Assembly (NCBI GenBank): GCA_964389545.1 | Contig: CAYMDN010000002.1 | Span: 3,441 to 67,440 of the forward strand | DNA: 64,000 bases | Source: UMGS1781 sp964389545 | GTDB lineage: Bacteria; Bacillota; Clostridia; TANB77; CAG-508 | Reading direction: 5' to 3' | Shown: positions 17,313 through 27,640 of the stretch, in pieces | Layout of the letters: each line of letters starts with the position of its first letter | Position numbering within the stretch: position 1 is the stretch's first letter | Notes under the pieces: generated by a model | The model's input: only the letters and a program-made list of their open reading frames with translations | The model's database searches: none | Told to the model about the DNA's origin: nothing | Translations under genes and position numbers: made by a program

Positions 17313-17927
17313 TTATTCTTCTATAACTATTTCGTCACCCGAAATATGCGCATATCTCATTTCAGCTAGTAACTCACCTTTTTCAATTTCTTTTACAACA
17401 TTTGCAATTCTTAATTGTGGAGTATCAATGATGTCTGCAGCAATTATCGCCTTTTTATTTCCTTTTGCTCCTGCATGTGCTAATCCTCTTAATGTTCCTA
17501 CAATAATTATATTATCAACTGCAATAACTTCAGCACCATTATTTACATCTCCTATAATTACAATGCTACCTTCATATTCTATTTTTTGTCCTGAGCGTAA
17601 GCTTCCTCTAAAAAGTTTTGTTTCTGAATTTTCATTAACATCTCTTTCATAAACCTTTTTAATTCCTGCTAATCCAAGTTCCTCCGGGCTTTCAAAAGAT
17701 ACTTTTACATCTATTTTAGCTGTTATAAGTTTTTTTATTTCTTCCATTTCTTTTATTTTTAATACTTTCCCTTCAACTCTTATTGGATTTTTTTCGTCTT
17801 TATATAAATCTTTTAGCTTTGGTATTTTTCTGTTTAATTCTGCTACAACAGCATCATGCGATGCATCGTCACTAATCTTGATTGAAATATAATCTTTTTT
17901 CATAGTAATTGTTATACAATTTTTCAT
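17313..17927 (-). CDS. minC: Septum site-determining protein MinC
   Basis: 204 residues. The N-terminal ~95 residues match the FtsZ-inhibiting MinC domain only loosely. The C-terminal beta-helix is clear: SLRSGQKIEYEGSIVIIGDV, GAEVIAVDNIIIVGTLRGLAHAG, then PQLRIANV. MinC dimers block FtsZ assembly away from midcell and are recruited by MinD. No minD follows; the gene ends one base from a convergent gene. Upstream on the same strand lie mrdA and mreD, so it closes an mreD-mrdA-minC operon. Confidence 0.9.
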   Translation of the reverse strand: MKNCITITMKKDYISIKISDDASHDAVVAELNRKIPKLKDLYKDEKNPIRVEGKVLKIKEMEEIKKLITAKIDVKVSFESPEELGLAGIKKVYERDVNENSETKLFRGSLRSGQKIEYEGSIVIIGDVNNGAEVIAVDNIIIVGTLRGLAHAGAKGNKKAIIAADIIDTPQLRIANVVKEIEKGELLAEMRYAHISGDEIVIEE

Positions 17928-17952
17928 AATATACCTTCTTTCATTATTCCTT

Positions 17953-20020
17953 TTATTCCGTATATGGCTCTGCTGTTTTATCTTCTACTATTTCTTCATC
18001 TAATCCAAAGTATGCTTTCATTATATCTCTTGTAATTACAGCACTATATGAACCATGTTCTCCATTTTGTAAAAATACAACTACAGCTATCTCTGGTTCT
18101 TCATATGGTGCAAAGGCTACAAACCATGCGTTAGTGTTTTCTCCTGCCTCTGCCGTTCCAGTCTTTCCTCCAACTTCAATTTGAAAGTCCTTAAATACTG
18201 AATATGCTGTTCCTCCTGCTTCTGTAACTGACTTCATGCCTAATAATACAGCTTTTAAATTTTCATCTTTAATGTCTAATGTTTCTGCTTGCCCTACATC
18301 AAGACCTAATCTATTATTTATATATGTGTTTATTTCTTTTCGATCTATGCTTGTTCCATTCGGAGATACTATTTCTTTTATTAATGTAATATCTATTGGT
18401 TTACCACCATTGGTTAACATTGCGATATATCGTGCCATTTGTATTGGTGTAAAATTATTCTCCGCCTGTCCGGATAACAGCTGATAATGTATTTCCATAA
18501 TACCATGTTTCACCTAATTTGTCATACAATGTTTTTCCCGCAAGTGTTCCTGATATTTCACTTGGTAATTCTATTCCTGTTTTTTGACCTAACCCAAAAT
18601 ATGTTGCATATCTTTCTATATTTTCAATTCCTATTCTTGTTCCAACTTCATAAAAATAACAGTTACATGATTTTTGAATTGCCTCTGATACTGTTAAATT
18701 GCCATGTCCTCTCCCATATGTTGAATAATACCAACATCTTGGATTATGTCCCTTTGGATATATTCCTGCACAGTTTATCTTTTCATCTATAGCAATTCCA
18801 TTTGTTTCTAATCCTGCTATAGATGGAACCATCTTAAATATTGAACCTGGCGCATATGCTGTTTGTGTTGCTCTATTTAATAGAGCTCTAGTACTATCTG
18901 AAGTGTATTCATTCCATTTATCTGAGCTTATTCCATCTACAAATAATTGTGGTTCAAAATCTGGATAACTGTATAGTGATATTACTTCTCCAGTTTTTAC
19001 ATTTAAAACTACTGCACATCCTGCATTTACTTCTTTTGATTCACCCAATTCTCCAGCATTTATCTTTTCAATATTTTCTTTTAATGATTTTTCTGTAGCC
19101 TGTTGAACATTTGAATTAATTGTTAATATAACATCATTTCCTTGCTTTGCTTCTTGCGTAATATATTCTGCTGTTATTGTTCCATCTACAGACATATCTG
19201 TTTGTTTTAAACCATCTGTTCCTTTTAAATATTTTTCACATACATATTCTATTCCTGTTTTTCCAATGTAATCATTAAGTGCATATCCTTGGTTATTTTT
19301 ATATTCATCTGAATTAATTTTTCCAACATATCCAAGTGTATGTGATAATAAACTTCCATATTTATATTCTCTTATAGGAATATAATCTATTGATATCCCT
19401 GGAAACTCTTGATTTTTTTCTTCTATTTCTGCAATACTTTTTTCACTTACATTTGGGGATATCTCATACCCTCTCATACTTGTATATCCGTATTTTGATA
19501 TTCCAAATCTTATCGCTATAATTTTTATTGCATCTTGTTTTGAATACTTTTGCAAGTTATATTCGTTGATATAATAATCTATTGTATCATTCGCAGAAAG
19601 GTTTTCATCTAGCTCATTTTCGTCAAGAAATGCTTTTGTTCTTTCTTCATCGTATTTAAACTGCATAGTTTCTATATCTATTGGAAATTCATTATTATAT
19701 TTATCATTGTTTTTTTCTAATACATTAATAGTTCTTAACAATGTATCATTAAGTGTTTCTTCGTCAATTTTACTTCTGTATATGTCTAGAGAAAATCTTA
19801 CGGTTGTTCCTGCTAATATATTTCCATTACTATCTCTTATATTCCCTCTTGCAGCTTTTATTGTATTTTCTCTTGTTAATCTTGAGTTTGATCTTTCTAA
19901 GTATTCTTCACCATGAACTATTTGCAAATTAAATAATTGTGCAATTAAAATTATACCCACTAAATATACGATGATTGTTAAGATATTGTATCTAACATTC
20001 TTTTTGTCTAAATTAGCCAA
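17953..20020 (-). CDS. mrdA: Penicillin-binding protein 2 (MrdA), interrupted by one in-frame CGG
   Basis: Frame 1 starts at 20020 and covers the membrane anchor, dimerisation region and most of the transpeptidase domain, with PGSIFK (S-x-x-K) and SCN. It reaches CGG at 18470-18472 after LSAVI and would stop four codons later. Skipping the C gives GGA and the expected IGQAENNFTPIQMARY, then GGKTGTAE (the KTG motif), for a joined protein of 688 residues. All active-site motifs are then present, so a decayed gene is unlikely. The protein crosslinks peptidoglycan during elongation with RodA and MreBCD. The gene lies 11 bases after mreD and is followed by minC. Confidence 0.9.
18469..18472 (-). 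other. CGG +1 shift site in mrdA
   Basis: Minus-strand context GTT ATC C GGA CAG GCG. Base 18472 (C on the minus strand) must be skipped. The quadruplet is CGGA, and the resulting Gly is the invariant residue of the IGQ segment before the Asn-Asn-Phe-Thr-Pro motif. Confidence 0.87.
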
Positions 20021-20031
20021 TTTTTTCTCCT

Positions 20032-20565
20032 TTACAAATATTTGCTAAATGTTTGTTCTTTTTGAAAGTATCTTTCTATGGAATTTCCTATCTTTTGAAT
20101 AATTGGATTTAAAATAATTACTAAGATTACATTATATATCGCTTCAATTAAAGTAACATATATAAATTTCAAGAATACTAATTCTATTTTTAGAAATATT
20201 ATTTGCATCATATATACTATAAATTCACATAAGAGTGTTGTACCTGCAGTTATAAGCATTAGCGTTATAAGTTTTTCTTTTGAGAAACTTTTATCAAATA
20301 CTCCCCCTAATAAACCTGCTAATCCCATAATTAAAAGATTTGTACCTATCATTTCAGATATGAATAAATCTAATAAGAACCCTAATATACTTCCTATTGT
20401 TAGACCATATATTTTTCCCATAAATAAACCTACGAATAGGCTTAATATTATAAATAAGTTTGGTTGTATTCCTGCAATATTGTACCAGCTAAATAAGTTA
20501 ATTTGTAAAAAATAAATTATTAAGAAATTAATACAAATTCCTATTATAGTAAATACTTTTTTCAT
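20032..20565 (-). CDS. mreD: Rod-shape protein MreD
   Basis: 177 residues with five or six hydrophobic helices and typical MreD features: an early IQPNLFIILSLFVGL segment and GSILGFLLDLFISE. MreD is a membrane partner of MreC and PBP2 in the elongation complex. It is followed by mrdA (11-base gap) and minC. mreC and mreB are not adjacent here but lie at 59264-61138, so the usual operon is split. Start: ATG with a weak AAGGAG site. Confidence 0.88.
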   Translation of the reverse strand: MKKVFTIIGICINFLIIYFLQINLFSWYNIAGIQPNLFIILSLFVGLFMGKIYGLTIGSILGFLLDLFISEMIGTNLLIMGLAGLLGGVFDKSFSKEKLITLMLITAGTTLLCEFIVYMMQIIFLKIELVFLKFIYVTLIEAIYNVILVIILNPIIQKIGNSIERYFQKEQTFSKYL

Positions 20566-20635
20566 TTTGCTCCTTTTCTAAGCATTTATTATACCAAGAA
20601 ATTGAACTTTTTTCAACTATTTTGCTAATAAGAAT

Positions 20636-20662
20636 AAAGAACTCTATTTTATAGAGTTCTTT
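20636..20662 (-). terminator. Terminator of the S8 protease gene
   Basis: AAAGAACTCTAT (20636-20647) and ATAGAGTTCTTT (20651-20662) form a perfect 12-bp stem with a 3-base loop, followed on the minus strand by a T-rich stretch. Confidence 0.8.
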
Positions 20663-20675
20663 ATATATTTATTTT

Positions 20676-23475
20676 TTATATATCTTTATACTTTTTGTAG
20701 GATACAAATGATACAATTGAAATTACCGCTAATACACTAATTACTATTGGAATAATTGTTTTTTCTGCACCAGTATAAGCGATTTCTCCCTTTGCCGTTG
20801 TGCCATCTTGTTTTCCTGTGCCTTCTCCTCCTGGAACTACTCCTCCTGGATTACCATTTTCTATTTCAAACATATTTGTTTTACTTGGATCTGTTGGGAA
20901 ACCTCCGTTGTTTCCACCATTTCCATTACCCGAATTTGCTTTTACTTGAATTGGGATATTTAGTTGTTTTGTTACTCCCCCTTCAGAATAATTTACTACA
21001 ATTTGAGTATCTGTTGATTTTAACGCACCTGTTGGTGAATATGTATAGTTATTAACTATTTGCTTAGTACCATCTGAATATATTGCTGTAATCACCATTC
21101 CAGAAGTATCAAATTTTTCGCCTTCTTGATAACTAACTTTTGTTGGGCTAGTTGTTTTTTCTATGCTTGACAAAACTTTTGGTGTTGTAGGAGGATCTTC
21201 TTCCTCTTTTGTTACTGTTACATTTTGCATAGTAGTTTTGGATTCTCCATTTTCATTATAATTTATTGTTACATATGTATCATTTTCTGTTAAAGCAGTA
21301 GTTGGAAATACATTGTAATTTGTTACTGATTTGTTTGTTCCATCACTATAGTAAGCTGTTACTACCATTCCTGTTTTATCAAAAAACTCTCCTGCTTTAT
21401 AATTTAACTTCGTTGGTGGTGTTGTTATTTTTATTGAATCTAATACCACCTCTTCACTACCACCACCATTTTCCATTTTAATTTTTTGAATTGCTGTTTT
21501 TGTAATATCTCCTTCTGTATAGCTTATTGTTACATCAGCTTCAAATTGTTCAGAAAATATAGTTCCAGTTATAACTCTAGGATTCCATGTATAATCTGTT
21601 ACTATTTTTTTTGTACCGTCATCATAATTTGCTGTAACAACCATTCCTTCTTTATTAAATTCACGCTCGTAATCATCGTGTAATGATTCAAAAATATATA
21701 TTACATTAGTAGGTGGTGTTGTTATTTCTATACCTGTTAATTTTGCTTTATCTCCTACTTTAATTTCATAATCAACTGTTTTTGTTACTTGTCCTTCTTT
21801 ATATGTTATTGTAATTTTTGTATCTGTTTCAGCTAATGCTCCTGATGGTGAGTATGTATAACCTGTAGCTGGTCTTGATTTTGTATCTGAGTAAGTAGCT
21901 GTTACTATCATTCCTGTTGGATCAAATTTTTCTCCTATTTGATATGATGTTTTCTTTGGTGCTGTAGTTACTTCAATACTTTCTAGTGTTACAGCTTCTC
22001 CAAAGTGGAATGTACAATTTTCATTATCACATCCAAAACAGTATATTCCATCGCATCCATCTGATCCACAATCACATTCTCTAAAGTCTTTAAAAGTTAC
22101 TGCTCCATTTCCATATTTAGCATCTTTACCTGTTTCCCCTAAATCATATGAATAAAATGTTAGTATTTCTTCTATTTGATCACTCGTATATGCTTCATTA
22201 AAACATTTTACAGTTGCTGCTGCTGCTGCTATATGCGGTGTAGCTTGTGACGTACCTGACATACATGAAATATATTCATTTTCACTAGTCAAACCAATTA
22301 TATATGCACCTGGTGCGGAAAAATCTATTGCCGATCCATAATTTGAAAATTCTGTAATTGTAAGGTCTGATATTGTGGCTTTCATATAATCATCATATTC
22401 CGCTTTAAGTTCAGAGAATGGGTCTGCAGGATTTGCTATATCCATTAAATTGTTGTATAGAGCTCCAACTGTTATAACGTTTTCACATTCTGCAGGATTA
22501 ACGTCAACTCCTGGTGTATCTAAATTTAATGCTTTTCCATTTTTATCTCCATTTCCTGATGCTACAATAAATGTCGAACCAGCCTTATATCCTCTTGTAA
22601 TTGCTGATTGTTCTGATTGTGTTGCCGCTCCTTCTCCTCCTAAGCTCATATTTATTATATCTGCACCTTGTGATATTGCGTAATTGATTCCCTTAATTAT
22701 CCATTTATCCTCACCAATTGCTGTTCCCATTTCTTCACTATATTCCAATGATTTTATTGGCATAATCTTTACATTAGCAGGTGTTGATTCCAAAATAATA
22801 CCTGCAACATTTGATCCATGTCCAGAATTATCTGTAACATCTCGGCTTATTTCATCGGAATCTGATGTTGCATCATATCCTGGTATCACTCTACTTGCCA
22901 ATTCTGGATGCATTTTAAGTAAATTATGTTCGATATTAAATCCAGAATCAATAACTGCTACAATAATTTCTGGTTTATCTCCTTTTTTGCTATCAACTTC
23001 ATCAGCAGTTTCATCTAGTCCCATTATTATTGGTCCCCAGTTGCTATATGGATTTCCTTCTCCATCAGATAAAAGTATTACTGAATCAGTTATTTCTCTG
23101 TTTACTCTTTCTTTATTAATACTTACTATTTCAAATCTATCGTCATTAATTAGCGCTTCATATGCCGTTCTTGTTTCTTCATCTGTACTGTATATTAAAA
23201 CATACTGTTTTATTTCTTCATCATCAAAACTCAAAGATGAAATGCTTGTAGCAGAAGTTACTTCAATCAATTCATCCTTTGACAATGCTGTATCTACTAT
23301 TAATTCTTTTTTTGCAAATTCACTTATATCTATTCGTTGAACTGCAGGCGGCTCAACGGTTTCATTTTTTCCTTTTATTGCGGATGTAACCCCCAACACT
23401 GATAGACCGAGCTATAGCCACAATTATTACTGCTAATACTATTATAAGCAGTTGTTTCTTTTTTCTTTGTATCAT
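20676..23475 (-). CDS. Secreted S8 (subtilisin-like) protease with four Ig-like domains, interrupted by one CGG
   Basis: The start ATG at 23475 (AAGGAG site) encodes MIQRKKKQLLIIVLAVIIVA, an export signal. After ATA GCT the next codon is CGG (23407-23409). Skipping C gives GGT (Gly) and continues LSVLGVTSA into the long frame; joined length 932 residues. Next come an inhibitor-like prodomain, the catalytic triad in VAVIDSGF (Asp), NSGHGSNVAG (His) and SGTSQATPH (Ser), a Cys-rich segment (CDCGSDGCDGIYCFGC), and four ~80-residue Ig-like domains each beginning LxSIxxTTxPxK. The end is AYTGAEKT, a membrane helix and a KKYKDI tail, like a sortase sorting signal. It is therefore probably wall-attached. 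Promoter at 23518-23546. Confidence 0.88.
23406..23409 (-). other. CGG +1 shift site in the S8 protease signal peptide
   Basis: Minus-strand context ATA GCT C GGT CTA TCA. Base 23409 is the C to skip. This is the only CGGT quadruplet; the other six are CGGA. Without the shift the frame runs past the signal helix and stops within about 20 codons. Confidence 0.78.
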
Positions 23476-23517
23476 ATGTACCATTCTCCTTATAACAAAC
23501 ATTATTATACATACTCT

Positions 23518-23546
23518 ATTATCTCCATATTTTTTAGTTTTGTCAA
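23518..23546 (-). promoter_or_regulatory. Promoter of the S8 protease gene
   Basis: Minus strand: TTGACA (23541-23546), 17-base spacer, GATAAT (23518-23523). It supports the upstream start (23475) and thus the CGG join. Confidence 0.78.
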
Positions 23547-23729
23547 GGCTTTTTTGTGCTTTTTTGTCTGAAAAAATTTCATTTTGTACCTTTTTTTCTT
23601 TTATTACATTTTTATAACATTTTTTGTTACATTCCTGTAATCAAAAATTAATACAACTGTAACATCGTTTTTGAGCTTTTTGTTGTATAATATGACTAGT
23701 TACAAGCGAATAAATTGAAGGAGTTACAA

Positions 23730-24845
23730 ATGAACGTTAATTATTTGTTGAAGAAAGAAGGCATTTCCAATATTTGTGAATTAGACGCAAGCAAAGTAAG
23801 AACAATATCTACAGATATTGCTATTAAGCTATGCCTTGCTTTTCCTGAACATGATTTCAATAGACAACAATTATTTAACTCTCTTTGCAGACTTAATATG
23901 TATACAGCAAGTATGCCAAAAGATTCTTCTGGTGCTAAATATGTTCCTGAAACAAATTCAATTTATTTCAATGAAGAAATAGATTTTACAACAGTTCCAG
24001 AAACTGCTATGCATGAGTGTATACATTTTATACAACACACTAACTCTCTTGAAAATGGGACTTCAATAACTAGTCATGATTTTTTCTCTAATCTTGCACT
24101 TAATGAAGCCTCTGTTCAATTAATGGCTTCTGAAGCAAATATGACCAATGTAGTTGAAGAAAAATATTATGATATTCTTTTAAGAACAAACAGTCCAACT
24201 TATTACCCACTAGAATGTACACTTGTTAATGAACTTATGTATTTTACTGGTTCATATCCTTTATATCACAGCGTATTACACAACAGCGATGTTTTTAAAA
24301 ATACATTCTGTGCAAAATTTAGTAAAACTGTTTATGATAAAGTTTCACGACAATTAAATAAATTGTTGAATTTAGAAAATGACTTATATTGTTATATATC
24401 TGAATTAGAACAAACCGAAAAGCTCCATGATATTAGACAGCTAAACAATATTATAGCCAACCAAAAACAAGCAATTAAAAATTTATTCTTTGCAATTCAA
24501 AACTATATAATCAAAAATTGCTTTACATATGATTACAATAATATTAGAAATGCTGAAGATTTATATAATTTTAAAAATAAATTATATAACTTCAAAAATA
24601 TAATGGGTACTTCAAACAATTATAATTTTTATAATACCTTCTATTGTGATTTGATAAATGCTTTAGAAAAAAAACAAGTAGAAGTTGAAAAATATGGCGA
24701 AATAAGTTTATTCAAATCTGAATGTACTTCTCTTGCCGTAATTGAAAATACTAAAAATGTATTTAGTTTCATTTCAACTTTCGTACGTAAGATTACAAAA
24801 TTGTTTAGAATGAATACTGGAACAATCAATGATTATAATGAATAA
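23730..24845 (+). CDS. Zincin-like protein with HExxH motif
   Basis: 371 residues from the ATG at 23730 (GAAGGAG site). Near residue 110 the sequence MHECIHFIQH contains HExxH, the zinc metallopeptidase core, and LNEASVQLMASE about 35 residues later could give the third ligand. No signal peptide or membrane helix, so it is likely cytosolic. The C-terminal 200 residues are helical with coiled-coil-like segments and many Asn/Tyr. No family recognised beyond the motif. A TATAAT at 23686-23691 may be its -10 element, but no clear -35 is present. Confidence 0.75.
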   Translation: MNVNYLLKKEGISNICELDASKVRTISTDIAIKLCLAFPEHDFNRQQLFNSLCRLNMYTASMPKDSSGAKYVPETNSIYFNEEIDFTTVPETAMHECIHFIQHTNSLENGTSITSHDFFSNLALNEASVQLMASEANMTNVVEEKYYDILLRTNSPTYYPLECTLVNELMYFTGSYPLYHSVLHNSDVFKNTFCAKFSKTVYDKVSRQLNKLLNLENDLYCYISELEQTEKLHDIRQLNNIIANQKQAIKNLFFAIQNYIIKNCFTYDYNNIRNAEDLYNFKNKLYNFKNIMGTSNNYNFYNTFYCDLINALEKKQVEVEKYGEISLFKSECTSLAVIENTKNVFSFISTFVRKITKLFRMNTGTINDYNE

Positions 24846-24871
24846 TCGAGCTATAGTATTTATAGCTCGAT
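24845..24871. terminator. Bidirectional terminator
   Basis: ATCGAGCTATA (24845-24855) pairs perfectly with TATAGCTCGAT (24861-24871), followed by ATTTTTAT. It lies between the convergent zincin-like and DUF3298-like genes. Confidence 0.85.
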
Positions 24872-24875
24872 ATTT

Positions 24876-25661
24876 TTATAACTTATACATTATTAAATCC
24901 ATTTCATCAGTATGACTATTATTCCCATAAGCATATATTACATATAAAATGTTATCTTTTCCTATAAAAAATTCTGTTGCATTTTCTACTCTGTACATTT
25001 CATCTCCTGTGTCTCTTACATATGCGCTATATCCATGCTCAATGATTTTTTGCGCTATCTCATTCGAACTTTTTATTTTATTTACTATTTTTGTTTGTAC
25101 TGCAATCTTTTGTTCACTATTTAATACCTCTGAAATCTTTATCGCTCTATCTCCAGTCATATTATAATTATATGTTTTTACAACTATTCTTAAAGGATTG
25201 CTTCCTTCCTTTATAGTAAATCTAATTACTATTGATAAAATGTCTCCATTTACAAAAGACTCATATTCCATAAAGTACTTTGCATACTGATTTGAATATC
25301 CTGTTTTATTTATTATATCCTGTGCAAGTTTATATATTTCTTTATTAATACTTGTTGCTTTATTTCCTTTAACTGCAATTTGCGGAATATATGCAATTAC
25401 ATCATATTTTCCAGGTTTAGACGCTTCAAATTTTTGTCTAAGTTTTACATATTCGTTTTCTGGATTTGAAAAGTCTTGTTTGAATTCTAATTCTAATTTT
25501 TCTGTATCTATATTTTGCTCTGCAGTAGGAACATTATTATTTTCTACTTCTGGATTTTTATCCTTTCTATCAAAAGTTAAAGATATAATTACCAATATTA
25601 TAGCTAAAGCAAATATCATGGTTGTAACTATAACTGTAATTTTTCTTCTATCAATAAACAT
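24876..25661 (-). CDS. Membrane-anchored DUF3298/RsiV-like protein
   Basis: 261 residues: a basic start (MFIDRRK), one membrane helix (~9-28), an acidic linker, then a domain reading YDVIAYIPQIAVKGN, INKEIYKLAQDII and a C-terminal DUF3298-like part (DRAIKISEVLN, TEFFIGKDNILYVIY). This layout is seen in anti-sigma factor RsiV and PdaC-like wall proteins. No sigma-V-type gene is adjacent, so an extracytoplasmic carbohydrate-binding or lysozyme-sensing role is only an inference. Short GGTGAT site before the ATG. Confidence 0.7.
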   Translation of the reverse strand: MFIDRRKITVIVTTMIFALAIILVIISLTFDRKDKNPEVENNNVPTAEQNIDTEKLELEFKQDFSNPENEYVKLRQKFEASKPGKYDVIAYIPQIAVKGNKATSINKEIYKLAQDIINKTGYSNQYAKYFMEYESFVNGDILSIVIRFTIKEGSNPLRIVVKTYNYNMTGDRAIKISEVLNSEQKIAVQTKIVNKIKSSNEIAQKIIEHGYSAYVRDTGDEMYRVENATEFFIGKDNILYVIYAYGNNSHTDEMDLIMYKL

Positions 25662-25776
25662 TTTATCACCGTGTTTATTATACCATTAGCTAAATTATAT
25701 TTCAATTATATGTTTTCATATTAAAGTATTGAAAAAAAAGACATTTATTGATATAAATATTGTAGAGGTTTTTAGT

Positions 25777-26931
25777 ATGTTTAAGGATTTTAGTATAAGA
25801 ACTATAAATAAAAAAAAGCTAATCGTTGCAATAATAATATTATTGCTTATAATATCATTTATTGCAACTGTTATAATGTATTTTAATGTGCCTAATGTTA
25901 GATTATTTTTTGATAAATATTTATTTAGAAAAAATATAACTCAAGGAACTTTGCCTTCTATTCCGATAAGTTCTTCTAATATTTATGTTTTTAAAAGCAA
26001 TATTCTTGAGTTAAATGAAAATACACTTACCGTTTATAATAGAAATGGTGGTAATGAAACATCTTTTGACATAAAAATTATGAATCCAGTTACACATTCA
26101 AATGGAAATTATTTTGTAATAGCTGAAAAAAATGGGCATAAAATTTATTTGATTTCAAATAATGCTGTTGTTTGGGAAAAAGATGTTGATGGAAATATTG
26201 CTGATGTATATGTTAATCAAAATGGCTATGTTGGCGTTTCTATTACAGGAACAACATATAAAACTATCGTTAGTGTATATTCTCAAGACTCTACCGAATT
26301 ATTTAAAATATACCGTGCAACTACAAATGTAATGGATTTTGCTATTTCACATGATAATAAATACCTTGCATTAGCAGAAACAGATACATCTGGTGCTGTT
26401 ATTAAATCTTCTATAAATATTATTGATGCTACCATGGCAGTTTCAGATAGTTCAAGCGCAGTTGTTTATACATCAACTGCTCCTTCTAATAGCTGGATTA
26501 TTAACCTAGATTATAATAAAGGAAATGTTTTGTCATGTATATATGATGACCACATAGAAACCATTAAAGATTGCTCAGCTACAGAAGTATCTAATTTTAC
26601 TCAATCTAACATAATATTTGCAGATATAAATAACAAAATTATTCAGGTTGAAAAGAAGTCTGTTTCGATTATCAATTCTACGTTTGAATTACAAATGATA
26701 AATAGCGAAAATGGAGAAAAAAAATACTATGAATTAGATAAAGAACCACAATCTATATATGTCTATGGAAATACGATTGCTATTAATTATGGAACAGAAG
26801 CATTATTCATTAATAATAACTCTTGGCTAATTAAACATTATACTTCTTATGAGGAAATTCAAGGAATTTCATTATCAGATAGTCTAGCTATTATAATTTT
26901 TAAGAATAATGCTGAGATTGTTTCTTTGTAA
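25777..26931 (+). CDS. DUF5711-like membrane-anchored beta-propeller protein
   Basis: 384 residues from the ATG at 25777 (AGAGGT site eight bases upstream); an in-frame TTG at 25729 lacks a site. After a basic stretch and one membrane helix (~15-37) comes a region of repeated beta hairpins (SNIYVFKSNILELN, YFVIAEKNGHKIYLI, MDFAISHDNKYLALAE, NTIAINYGTEALFI), typical of WD-like propellers and of the Clostridia family I know as DUF5711. The active site, if any, is not evident. Its stop abuts the ribosome binding site of cvpA, and the two genes are probably translationally coupled. Confidence 0.75.
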   Translation: MFKDFSIRTINKKKLIVAIIILLLIISFIATVIMYFNVPNVRLFFDKYLFRKNITQGTLPSIPISSSNIYVFKSNILELNENTLTVYNRNGGNETSFDIKIMNPVTHSNGNYFVIAEKNGHKIYLISNNAVVWEKDVDGNIADVYVNQNGYVGVSITGTTYKTIVSVYSQDSTELFKIYRATTNVMDFAISHDNKYLALAETDTSGAVIKSSINIIDATMAVSDSSSAVVYTSTAPSNSWIINLDYNKGNVLSCIYDDHIETIKDCSATEVSNFTQSNIIFADINNKIIQVEKKSVSIINSTFELQMINSENGEKKYYELDKEPQSIYVYGNTIAINYGTEALFINNNSWLIKHYTSYEEIQGISLSDSLAIIIFKNNAEIVSL

Positions 26932-26946
26932 TTGGAGGTGATTTTT

Positions 26947-27609
26947 ATTTTAATTATTGATCTTATAATCCTTGCTGTAGTCATCATTTTTACTGTTATC
27001 GGCTATAAACGAGGTCTTGTTAAAATAGCTTTTGGCTTGTGTACATTTGTTTTAGCATTAATTATAACATTAATTTTATATAAGCCTGTTTCAAATCTAA
27101 TTATTGATAATACCGAAATTGATGAAAATATTGAAAAAGCAATAACAGATAATATACTTCCTGAAGGAGTTTCTGAAACAGAATTAATAAATTTTGATGC
27201 TTTAGAAAATAATGAAGTATATTCTCATCTATTAGAAAATGAATTATATGCTAGTATATTAGAGTCATCTGAAGAAATTAGTATTAAACATATTTCTGAA
27301 ACTTTAAGTACTAAAATAATAGAAGCAATTGTTATGCTTGCAATTTATATTATAGCTAAAATAGTTCTACGTTTTGTTACAGCGCTTGCTGATTTAGTAG
27401 CTAAATTGCCATTACTTAATACATTTAATAGTCTTGGCGGCATACTAGTTGGATTTTTACAAGGTTGTTTAGTTGTTCTAGTTGTATTTGCTATAGTATC
27501 TTTAATGTCTCCAATGTTAGATCCTTCTGTAGTAAACACAATTAATGAATCTTCTATTGCTTCAGCTATATACAACAATAATTTATTACTAAATTTAATA
27601 ATGAAATAA
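26947..27609 (+). CDS. CvpA family membrane protein, probable ATT start
   Basis: About 220 residues with four hydrophobic helices and the CvpA hallmark near the N terminus (VIGYKRGLVKIAFGL). A second block reads LIGG-like LLNTFNSLGGILVGFLQGC. The GGAGGTGAT site is at 26934-26942. The upstream in-frame TTG (26932) and GTG (26938) lie inside that site, so initiation most likely uses ATT at 26947, five codons into the open frame. CvpA proteins were first linked to colicin V production and are membrane proteins of unclear role. Coupled to the preceding DUF5711-like gene; followed by a strong terminator. Confidence 0.8.
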   Translation: MLIIDLIILAVVIIFTVIGYKRGLVKIAFGLCTFVLALIITLILYKPVSNLIIDNTEIDENIEKAITDNILPEGVSETELINFDALENNEVYSHLLENELYASILESSEEISIKHISETLSTKIIEAIVMLAIYIIAKIVLRFVTALADLVAKLPLLNTFNSLGGILVGFLQGCLVVLVVFAIVSLMSPMLDPSVVNTINESSIASAIYNNNLLLNLIMK

Positions 27610-27610
27610 T

Positions 27611-27640
27611 AAAAAAGTACCTTTTAGAAGGTACTTTTTT
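27611..27640. terminator. Bidirectional terminator
   Basis: AAAAAAGTACCTT (27611-27623) pairs with AAGGTACTTTTTT (27628-27640). T-runs on both strands end the cvpA and sbp transcripts. Confidence 0.9.
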
